A DNA stretch of 13,069 nucleotides from NCBI RefSeq assembly GCF_000720135.1, contig NZ_JOIU01000053.1, positions 1 to 13,069 on the forward strand, read 5' to 3'. The notes beneath the pieces were generated by a model. That model worked only from the letters and a program-made list of their open reading frames with translations, did no database searches and had not been told where the DNA came from. Shown in pieces: positions 7,775 through 13,069 of this stretch. The stretch comes from Streptomyces sp. NRRL S-1022. GTDB lineage: Bacteria > Actinomycetota > Actinomycetes > Streptomycetales > Streptomycetaceae. How positions within the stretch are numbered: the first letter of the stretch is position 1; each line of letters begins with the position of its first letter. The position numbers and the translations under genes were made by a program.

Positions 7775-7838
7775 GATTGTTCGGCCGGTTTCGGTTCTCG
7801 CGCGGGGGTGCGGGAGCCCGGTGGGGGTGTGCCCGCGG

Positions 7839-8621
7839 TCAGCCGTCCAGCCGGGCCAGGAAGGCCGCCAGGGCCCGGTTGAACTCCTCGGGGCGTTCCA
7901 GGTTGGGCAGGTGTGCGGCGCCCTCGATGACGTGCAGGGCGGAGTCGGGGAGGGCCGCGTGCATCGCCTCGGCGTCGGAGACGGGGGTGTAGGTGTCGTC
8001 GGCGCCGACCAGGACGAGGGCGGGCACGGTCACCCGGGTCAGCAGGGCGCGGTAGTCGGGGCGTTCGGCCCGGCCGCGCAGGGCGGCGGCGGCGCCCTCG
8101 GGGGAGGTGGTGGTCATCATGCGGTGCACGTGGGCCTTGACCTCGGGGCGGGCGTAGGGGGCGACCATCTTCTCCAGCACCTCGTCGGCGTAGCCGCGCA
8201 TGCCCTCGGCGAGCAGCCTCTCGGCCATGGCGGCGCGGGCCCGCCGGCCCTCGGGGGTCTCGGCGGCGGGGAAGGTGTCGGCGAGGACCAGGCCGCGGAT
8301 CCGGTCGCCGAGGAGGCCGTGGCACGCCATGACGATCTGGCCGCCCATGGACAGGCCGGCCAGGACGAAGGTGTCCACGCCCAGGTGGTCCAGGAGGTCC
8401 GCGATGTCGCGGGCGTGGCGGGAGAGGGGGACGGTGCCGGGGGTGACCGGGGAGGCGCCGTAGCCGCGCAGGTCGGGGGCGATCACCCGGCGGCCGGCGG
8501 CGAACTCGGCGAGCTGCGGCTGCCACATCGTGCGGTCGAAGGGGTGTCCGTGGACGAGGACGAGGGGAACCCGGGAGGAGGGTCCGGGGTCTTTGTCCTC
8601 GAATGCGAGGAAGGGGGGCAT
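7839..8621 (-). CDS. Alpha/beta-fold hydrolase
   Basis: This 260-residue single-domain hydrolase belongs to the family that includes 3-oxoadipate enol-lactonases, BioH-like esterases and haloperoxidase-like enzymes. The oxyanion HG motif is HGHP at 24-27. The nucleophile is S91 in the elbow GLSMG (89-93). The acid is D208 or D209 in VGADDTYTP. The catalytic histidine is H237 in GAAHLPNLERPEEF. A helical cap lies between about 120 and 185. There is no signal peptide, so it acts in the cytoplasm. I chose the ATG at 8621: the upstream in-frame ATG at 8657 would lie inside the promoter -10 region, and the family begins close to this point. The ribosome binding site is weak (AGGG, about nine bases away). 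It diverges from the MocR-type regulator and is its likeliest target. The substrate is not readable from the sequence. Confidence 0.92.
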   Translation of the reverse strand: MPPFLAFEDKDPGPSSRVPLVLVHGHPFDRTMWQPQLAEFAAGRRVIAPDLRGYGASPVTPGTVPLSRHARDIADLLDHLGVDTFVLAGLSMGGQIVMACHGLLGDRIRGLVLADTFPAAETPEGRRARAAMAERLLAEGMRGYADEVLEKMVAPYARPEVKAHVHRMMTTTSPEGAAAALRGRAERPDYRALLTRVTVPALVLVGADDTYTPVSDAEAMHAALPDSALHVIEGAAHLPNLERPEEFNRALAAFLARLDG

Positions 8622-8656
8622 GGCAACGACCCTAGGGCGCCCCATGGCTCGGTGCA

Positions 8657-8685
8657 ATAAAATCTTTGCCCTCGGTGCAATTCAA
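8657..8685 (-). promoter_or_regulatory. Promoter candidate for the hydrolase gene
   Basis: On the minus strand TTGAAT (plus 8680-8685) and TTTTAT (plus 8657-8662) are separated by 17 bases, the optimal spacing for a housekeeping sigma factor. Transcription would start near 8650, leaving a leader of about 30 bases to the ATG at 8621. The -10 box overlaps, on the opposite strand, the best -10 candidate of the MocR gene (TAAAAT, 8658-8663). Confidence 0.5.
8658..8663 (+). promoter_or_regulatory. -10 candidate for the MocR gene
   Basis: TAAAAT differs from the consensus TATAAT at one position and lies about 45 bases ahead of the GTG start. The expected -35 area (about 8635-8640) is GC-rich with no TTGAC-like match. 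Together with the opposing hydrolase -10 box, it makes a face-to-face pair in which only one polymerase could bind at a time. Confidence 0.4.
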
Positions 8686-8708
8686 CGCACCGGAGAACAG
8701 GGGGACTT

Positions 8709-10055
8709 GTGGACGACTACCGGCGCATCGCCGACCGGATCGCGGCCGACATCACCGGCGGGCGGCTCAGGCCCGGCCAACGGCTGCCACCGCAGCGGGC
8801 GTTCGCGCGCCGGCACGGCATCGCGCCCTCCACGGCCGGCCGGGTGTACGCCGAACTCGTGCGCCGGGGCCTGGTGGTGGGCGAGGTGGGGCGCGGCACG
8901 TTCGTGCGGGCCACCGCGCCGGACGGACAGCCGGGAATCGCCCTGACCGAGGCGGCCGGTGCCCCGCTCGTCAACCTGGAGCTGAACTACCCCGCCGTGC
9001 CCGGCCAGTCGGAGCTGCTGGCCCCGGCGCTGGCCCCGCTGCTGCGCCCGGACGCGCTCGGCGAGGCGCTGCGGCCGGCCGCCGCCGCGGGCACCCCCGC
9101 GGCCCGGGCGGCGGTCTCCGCCCTGCTCGCCCGCGGCGGGCTGCCGGCCGCCCCGGAACGGATCGTGTTCACCGGCAACGCCCGGCAGGCGATCGCCGCC
9201 ACCCTCGCCGCCCTGGTCCGGCCCGGCGGCCGGGTCGGGGTGGAACCGCTGACGTATCCGCTGGTCAAGGAGATCGCGGCGCGTCTCGGACTGGCCCTGG
9301 TGCCGCTCGCCACGGACGCGGAGGGACCCGTGCCGCAGGCGGTGGCCGACGCCCACCGGAGCGCGCCGCTGTCCGCGCTCTACCTCCAGCCCGCCCTGCA
9401 CAACCCGACCTCGCTGACGACGAGCGCCGGACGGCTGCGGCAGCTCGCCGACTGTGTCCACAGGCTGGGGATACCGGTGGTCGAGGACCGGATCTGGGCC
9501 TTCCTGGACCCCGGCGGCACACCCCCGCTCGCCGCGCTCGCGCCCGGCCTGGTGCACCTCGTCGACAGCCTCTCCAAGCGGGTCGCCCCCGGCCTCACCG
9601 TCGGCTTCGCCGTCGTGCCGCGGGACCGCGTCGAGGCGGTGGCGCGGGCCGTGCGGTCCGGCGGGTGGAGCGCGGGCGCCTTCGCGCTGGAGGCGGCCGT
9701 GCGGTGGCTCGGCGACGGCACCGTGGACCGGCTGGTCGCCGCCAAGCGGCAGGACGCGCGGCGGCGCCAGCGGCTGGTCGCCGGGAAGCTCGCCGGGTTC
9801 GCCGTACGGTCCGACCCGGCCGCCTACTTCGCCTGGTGGGAGCTGCCCGCGCCGTGGCGGGCGGACACGTTCACGGCCGCCGCGCGGGCGCACGGCATCG
9901 CCGTCACCCCGGGTACGGCCTTCTGCGTCGGCCCCGGCCGCACCCCGGACGCGGTCAGGCTCGGGCTCGGCTCGGCCCCGGAGCCCCAGCTGGCCCGGGC
10001 GCTTCAGACCCTCGCCGGCGTCGCGCGGGACGGGGCAGCCGCAGGTACCGGGTGA
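8709..10055 (+). CDS. MocR-type transcriptional regulator (GntR wHTH plus aminotransferase fold)
   Basis: This 448-residue protein has a GntR winged helix at about 1-68 (YRRIADRIAADITGGRLRPGQRLPPQRAFARRHGIAPSTAGRVYAELVRRGLV..GRGTFV) joined by a short linker to a fold-type I, PLP-dependent aminotransferase-like domain (about 88-440). Visible PLP-site residues are N232 in HNPT, D260 in VVED, the Schiff-base lysine K290 in SLSKR, and R417 in VRLGLG for substrate carboxylate. The residue after D260 where relatives usually have Tyr is Trp263. In this family PLP or a PLP-amino acid adduct acts as effector rather than turnover substrate. The start is GTG, with AGGGGG about five bases ahead. It diverges from the hydrolase gene over a repeat-containing gap and so probably controls that gene and itself. 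Its last 101 bases overlap the end of the opposing membrane-protein gene. Confidence 0.95.
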   Translation: MDDYRRIADRIAADITGGRLRPGQRLPPQRAFARRHGIAPSTAGRVYAELVRRGLVVGEVGRGTFVRATAPDGQPGIALTEAAGAPLVNLELNYPAVPGQSELLAPALAPLLRPDALGEALRPAAAAGTPAARAAVSALLARGGLPAAPERIVFTGNARQAIAATLAALVRPGGRVGVEPLTYPLVKEIAARLGLALVPLATDAEGPVPQAVADAHRSAPLSALYLQPALHNPTSLTTSAGRLRQLADCVHRLGIPVVEDRIWAFLDPGGTPPLAALAPGLVHLVDSLSKRVAPGLTVGFAVVPRDRVEAVARAVRSGGWSAGAFALEAAVRWLGDGTVDRLVAAKRQDARRRQRLVAGKLAGFAVRSDPAAYFAWWELPAPWRADTFTAAARAHGIAVTPGTAFCVGPGRTPDAVRLGLGSAPEPQLARALQTLAGVARDGAAAGTG

Positions 10056-10890
10056 GCCAGGCGGTGAGGGCCACCGCCAGGCCGAGGCCCAGCAGCAGCC
10101 AGGCGGCCGAGCGCAGGGTGCCGGTCAGGGCGTCGTAGACGGCGCCCGCGGCCGGGTGGGAGACGCCGGCCGGCAGGTCGGCCAGGGTCAGGCCGCGGCC
10201 GACGTGCAGGGCGAGGACGAGCAGGGCGCCGCCCAGGGCCGTGCCCAGGGCGGTGGCGGCGACCGCCCGGCGCCGGCGCACGGCGAGCGCGATGCCGCCG
10301 GCGGCGAGGGCGACGGCCGCGACCGGTAGCCAGAATCCGGCGACTTCGAGCACGTGGAACCCCTTCCGCAGCGTGGCCAGCCGGTCCGCCGGGAGCACGG
10401 CGACCGCGGTGTGCTCCACCGGGATCCGCGCGGCGAGCGGCACGTGATCACGGGTGAGCTGGCGTTTGACCTGGGCGGTGACGGGCGCCAGGTCGACGGT
10501 GACGGCGCGGTCGTCGTCCGTGCGCAGGGCGTTCAGGACGGCGTCGTGGGTGACCTGGTTGCCGGTGTCCCAGGCCAGCCGGAAGGCCCGGGTGTGGGTG
10601 AAGGAGCGGACCGCGTCCTGGACGAACGGGCGTACCGAGCCGCGGACCGGGCTGATGTCGAGGTGCTCGTCCACCGCCCGCAGGATGCCGTCGCCCAGGG
10701 TGTCCACGACGGCCTCCCGCACGGCCGGGTCGGCGGCGAGCGGCGCCATCGTGGTGACGTACCGGCCCGTGTCGGCGAGTCCGTACGCCGCCCAGGCCGC
10801 CAGCGTGCCGAACGGCACGAACAGGCAGGACAGGGCGATCAGCACGGCCGACAGGGCGCTCCTGAGGCGTGGGGGCACCCTTCCAGGCAA
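9955..10890 (-). CDS. Four-span membrane protein of unknown function with large extracytoplasmic domain
   Basis: The frame encodes up to 311 residues. Hydrophobic segments lie at about 13-36, 184-204, 209-229 and 260-280. Between the first and second is a soluble region of about 145 residues, likely outside the membrane, containing DTGRYVTTMAPLAADPAVREAV and TVDLAPVTAQVKRQLT. The tail from 281 is basic then Pro/Ala-rich. Similar proteins, with a conserved helical extracytoplasmic domain, seem widespread in Streptomyces and have no assigned role as far as I know. The start is uncertain: the TTG at 10890, a GTG at 10878, or a GTG at 10845 preceded by AGGAG 13 bases away. None has an ideal ribosome binding site. 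About the last 33 residues run antiparallel into the coding end of the MocR gene. A perfect palindrome lies upstream at 10953-10966. Confidence 0.8.
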   Translation of the reverse strand: MPGRVPPRLRSALSAVLIALSCLFVPFGTLAAWAAYGLADTGRYVTTMAPLAADPAVREAVVDTLGDGILRAVDEHLDISPVRGSVRPFVQDAVRSFTHTRAFRLAWDTGNQVTHDAVLNALRTDDDRAVTVDLAPVTAQVKRQLTRDHVPLAARIPVEHTAVAVLPADRLATLRKGFHVLEVAGFWLPVAAVALAAGGIALAVRRRRAVAATALGTALGGALLVLALHVGRGLTLADLPAGVSHPAAGAVYDALTGTLRSAAWLLLGLGLAVALTAWLTRYLRLPRPARRRRGSEAPGPAGAPGPSRARA

Positions 10891-10952
10891 GGGCCGCCGG
10901 AGCGGGCGCGCGAGCGGGGGGACTGCGTTCGGGGGCTCTCCGGTGGAGGGTT

Positions 10953-10966
10953 CACCCGAACGGGTG
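10953..10966. promoter_or_regulatory. Palindrome upstream of the membrane-protein gene
   Basis: CACCCG (10953-10958) and CGGGTG (10961-10966) form perfect inverted arms around AA, about 63 bases ahead of the first possible start of the leftward gene. The overlapping GAACGGGTGTTT (10958-10969) also resembles the actinobacterial LexA box GAAC-N4-GTTC with one mismatch. Either reading suggests a regulator site; the sequence alone cannot tell which. Confidence 0.35.
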
Positions 10967-11047
10967 TTTCCTGGTGCTGTGGAGGATGAAGAGGCCGGTG
11001 TGCACCCCTGGTGACGCGGGCCGGAGGGACAGGGGAAGAACAGGGGA

Positions 11048-11085
11048 GCGCGTGGGCCCCGGCCGAGCGGCCGGGGCCCACGCGC
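11048..11085 (-). terminator. Perfect 18-bp hairpin after the small membrane-protein gene
   Basis: Bases 11048-11065 and 11068-11085 are exact reverse complements, leaving a two-base centre (AG). The stem is nearly all G/C and would be extremely stable. It starts 20 bases beyond the stop of the leftward gene at 11105. No T-run follows on either strand, which is common for Streptomyces terminators. It also separates that gene from the next leftward gene's upstream region. Confidence 0.8.
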
Positions 11086-11104
11086 ACACCCCGTTGGGCC
11101 CCGC

Positions 11105-11626
11105 TCAGCGGACGCGGCGGCCGTAGGCGTCCTCGCGGACGTAGTAGCGGAAGAAGAACACGATGAAGGTGATCGCCGCCCACAGCAGGGACATCAGCAC
11201 CGAGCGCACCAGGTCGTCGTGCGGGCCCTGGCCGGAGCCCTGGGTGGAGAAGAAGCTGCCGGTCTGGCTGTAGAGGAAGCCGTACGCGCAGCCGACGAAC
11301 GCCGACCACGACAGCGCGTGCACCTCCCGCCGCAACCGCGGGCCCAGTGTCAGCAGGGCCGCGCACACCACCGCGAACACCAGCGCGCTGACGAGGCCGA
11401 GCAGCCAGTTCCAGCCGGTGACGGGACCGCCGTCCCGGTTGTTGGCCGCGACCCAGTAGCCGTAGACCAGCCCCAGGACGACCGGGACGGCCACCCGGCC
11501 GAGCGCGTGGGTCCGCGCGTCGAGGACGTCGGGCGGGCGCGCGATCACGTCGGACCGCCGGCGCTCCATCTCGGGCGTACGGCCGGGCCGGGACGTTCCG
11601 CCGGGCACGGGTGCCGCTTGAGCCAT
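11105..11626 (-). CDS. Small four-span membrane protein, unknown function
   Basis: From the ATG at 11626 the product has 173 residues. I chose this start because GGAG in a GAGGAGTG-rich stretch lies about eight bases ahead; an in-frame start at 11710 adds 28 residues with no such site. The N-terminal 43 residues are hydrophilic and Pro/Arg-rich (MERRRSDVIARPPDVLDARTHALGR). Membrane segments lie at about 44-61, 71-95, 103-121 and 142-160, and the tail is basic (REDAYGRRVR). The short loop SFFSTQGSGQGPHDD between spans three and four is polar. I do not recognise the family. It diverges from the PP2C phosphatase gene and ends at a very strong hairpin. It could equally start at the internal Met20. 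Confidence 0.75.
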   Translation of the reverse strand: MAQAAPVPGGTSRPGRTPEMERRRSDVIARPPDVLDARTHALGRVAVPVVLGLVYGYWVAANNRDGGPVTGWNWLLGLVSALVFAVVCAALLTLGPRLRREVHALSWSAFVGCAYGFLYSQTGSFFSTQGSGQGPHDDLVRSVLMSLLWAAITFIVFFFRYYVREDAYGRRVR

Positions 11627-11799
11627 GAGAGCACTCCTCACTCCTCGCCCCCGGATCCGCCCCGCGTCGGGGCACGTCTCCAGGGCACACCGGGGAACCC
11701 GGCCCGGCAACTCGGCCAGGAGGGTGACGGGTGCCCGGATGCGTGCGGCTCTCCCCCGTGTTTCGCTGAAGGAAGTCAGGACAGGAAGGGCTGCCCGCC
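11627..11799. other. Divergent control region of the membrane protein and PP2C genes
   Basis: This 173-bp gap separates two divergent starts. It holds a short perfect hairpin, GCCCCG (11659-11664) with CGGGGC (11668-11673) over a three-base loop, in what would be the leader of the leftward gene. No promoter with a convincing -35/-10 pair was found for either direction. Confidence 0.4.
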
Positions 11800-12972
11800 G
11801 TGACGGAGATGGAGTACGGCCGGCGCCGGCCGCTACTGGTGATCCGGGGGCGGAGCATCGGGTGGCTGCCGCCCCTGCTGCTGCTCGCCGCCGTCATCCT
11901 GCTGGACTTCAACACCGGCGAGCACTTCCGGATCATCACCTGGATCGTCCTGGTCCCGGGTACCGCCGCCGCGATGTGCGGGGTGTGGACGACGGCCGCC
12001 TACAGCGTGGCCTCGCTGGTCACGTACGTCGCCGTGGACAGCGCCTGGCCCGCCGAGTACCAGGCCGGGTTCGGCGACTTCGTCCTGGTCGCCCTCGGCG
12101 GGGCCCTCGCCACGCTGGTCGCCGCCGTGCGGGTGCGGCAGGAACGGCAGCTCGTGCACATCCAGGACATCGCCGAGACCACCCGGCGCACAGTGCTGCG
12201 CCCGCTGCCGCCCGGGTGGGCCGGCCTGGAACACGCCGGGGTGTACCTGGCCGCCGACGTCGACGCCCGGGTCGGCGGGGACTTCTACGACATCCAGCCC
12301 GGCCCGCACGGCACCCGGGTGCTCGTCGGCGACGTGCAGGGCAAGGGGCTCGGCGCGGTGGAGGCCGCCGCCGCGCTGCTCGGCACGTTCCGGGAGGCCG
12401 GCTACCACGAGAAGGACCTCACGACCGTCGCCGAACGCCTGGAGACCCGGATGCTGCGGCACCGCTCGCACCGCGCGGCGCTCGGGCGGAGCGACGGCGA
12501 CCGCTTCGCCACGGCCGTTCTCATCGCCTTCCCCGAGGGCGCCCCCGGCGTGATCGACGTGGTCAACTTCGGCCACGAGCCGCCGCTCGCCGTCGGCCCG
12601 CGCGGGGTGCGCGAGCTGCCCTGCGGCGACGGGCTGCCGATCGGTCTCACCGACCTCGCGGGCGGCCTGCCGCCGGTGCACCGGGTGCCGGTGGCCGCCG
12701 ACGAGACGCTGCTCTTCGTCACCGACGGCGTGACCGAGGCCCGCGACGGCCCCGGGACGTTCTTCCCCCTCGCCGACGAGGTCGCCCGCGCCGTCCGGGC
12801 CGACCCAGCCCGCACGGACCCGCGCCGCCTGGTCCGCCGGGTCCGCGACGGGGTGCTCCGGCACAGCGGGGGCTGCCTGGAGGACGACACGACGATCTTC
12901 GCGGTACGGAGGGCCGCGGAGGGGCCGGCGGGGGCCGGGCAGGAGCAGGGTGCCGCGGGCGGGCCGGGGTGA
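11800..12972 (+). CDS. Membrane-anchored SpoIIE-type PP2C serine/threonine phosphatase
   Basis: This 390-residue protein has an N-terminal membrane region with hydrophobic segments near 22-37, 44-63, 65-80 and 93-110. A short helical linker follows (RVRQERQLVHIQDIAETTRRTVLRP, 111-135), then a PP2C/SpoIIE catalytic domain (about 140-372). Metal-binding and catalytic motifs are all present: GGDFYD at 159-164, VGDVQGKG at 176-183, NFGHEPPL at 256-263, FVTDGVTEARD at 306-316 and DDTT at 362-365. Such enzymes dephosphorylate phosphoserine on anti-sigma-factor antagonists, and Streptomyces carries dozens. The membrane region has no recognised sensor fold. The start is GTG at 11800 with AGGAAGGG about nine bases ahead; an ATG three codons on is the alternative. 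No anti-sigma or antagonist gene is adjacent, so its partner is elsewhere. Confidence 0.94.
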   Translation: MTEMEYGRRRPLLVIRGRSIGWLPPLLLLAAVILLDFNTGEHFRIITWIVLVPGTAAAMCGVWTTAAYSVASLVTYVAVDSAWPAEYQAGFGDFVLVALGGALATLVAAVRVRQERQLVHIQDIAETTRRTVLRPLPPGWAGLEHAGVYLAADVDARVGGDFYDIQPGPHGTRVLVGDVQGKGLGAVEAAAALLGTFREAGYHEKDLTTVAERLETRMLRHRSHRAALGRSDGDRFATAVLIAFPEGAPGVIDVVNFGHEPPLAVGPRGVRELPCGDGLPIGLTDLAGGLPPVHRVPVAADETLLFVTDGVTEARDGPGTFFPLADEVARAVRADPARTDPRRLVRRVRDGVLRHSGGCLEDDTTIFAVRRAAEGPAGAGQEQGAAGGPG

Positions 12973-13069
12973 GAAGGGGCGCGGGACGCGCGGCGCGCGC
13001 CGGGGCGGGGCGTGTGCCGGCGGTGAGGTGAGAGGGGGTGGGCGGTGCGTGGTGCGCCGGGAGTGGGCC
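12973..13069. other. GC-rich tail without a recognisable gene
   Basis: No coding region can be supported in the last 97 bases. A weak inverted repeat, GGCGCG (12978-12983) and CGCGCC (12996-13001), begins six bases after the phosphatase stop and could act as its terminator. In such GC-rich sequence a six-base match is expected often, so this is only a suggestion. Confidence 0.3.

Larger units (their letters stand above)
8648..8692. promoter_or_regulatory. Candidate MocR operator: direct and inverted GGTGC repeats
   Basis: CTCGGTGCAAT occurs twice in direct orientation, at 8648-8658 and 8671-8681, exactly 23 bp apart. The second copy also forms an inverted repeat, CGGTGC (8673-8678) with GCACCG (8687-8692), over eight bases. 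MocR-family regulators such as PdxR and GabR typically recognise direct repeats, sometimes plus an inverted one, between their own gene and a divergent target. The repeats flank and overlap the promoter elements of both genes. Binding by the adjacent regulator is inference. Confidence 0.65.

Noticed and set aside
5804..7882. 692-codon plus-strand open frame opposite the FUSC gene
   Set aside because: Gly/Asp/Gln-rich shadow; the minus strand encodes a well-formed membrane protein with the FUSC signature.
8666..10138. 490-codon frame overlapping the MocR gene
   Set aside because: Arg/Pro/Ala-rich out-of-frame translation; the frame from 8709 has the GntR and PLP-site motifs and a good ribosome binding site.
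10869..11126. 85-codon plus-strand frame in the gap between the two membrane-protein genes
   Set aside because: It has a GGAGG near an internal ATG at 10986, but it runs straight through the 18-bp terminator hairpin and has no recognisable sequence.

Overview
The window is very GC-rich actinobacterial DNA, almost certainly from a Streptomyces chromosome. The grounds are third-position G/C bias in every gene, a DUF5753 helix-turn-helix regulator paired with a DUF397 protein, a membrane-bound SpoIIE-type PP2C phosphatase, a TerF-like VWA protein with a Pro/Glu/Ala linker, and a MetG1-type methionyl-tRNA synthetase. No tRNA, rRNA, CRISPR array, insertion sequence or phage gene was seen. It reads as ordinary core or near-core chromosome rather than a genomic island.

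Layout, left to right. (1) 1-2271 is a regulatory block: a winged-helix DNA-binding gene cut by the left edge (minus strand) diverges from a two-gene operon (DUF5753/XRE regulator plus DUF397 partner, start-stop overlap). The 446-bp gap between them holds a 30-bp imperfect palindrome that could be a shared operator. (2) 2288-5732 is two minus-strand genes: a VWA-domain protein (4191-5732) with its own hairpin terminator, then metG (2359-4074). A second hairpin separates metG from the convergent DUF397 gene. (3) 5822-8621 is a FUSC-family membrane protein and an alpha/beta hydrolase, both minus strand. The hydrolase diverges from (4) a MocR-type regulator (GntR winged helix fused to an aminotransferase fold, 8709-10055). 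The roughly 90-bp gap between them has overlapping divergent promoter elements and direct plus inverted GGTGC repeats, the usual arrangement for a MocR operator. (5) 9955-11626 is two minus-strand membrane proteins of unknown function. The first overlaps the 3' end of the MocR gene by 101 bp. The second ends at an exceptionally long perfect hairpin. (6) 11800-12972 is a membrane-anchored PP2C phosphatase diverging from the small membrane protein. The last ~100 bp hold no recognisable gene.

Functional coupling visible from the layout: the XRE/DUF397 pair is translationally coupled; the MocR regulator and the alpha/beta hydrolase share a control region and are probably regulator and target; the small membrane protein and the PP2C phosphatase share an upstream region. 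metG, the VWA gene and the FUSC gene look like independent units. I did not find a clear multi-gene system that is undescribed. The best leads are the palindrome-controlled regulator pair at the left, the MocR/hydrolase switch, the probable leaderless start of the FUSC gene, and the uncharacterised membrane proteins at the right.
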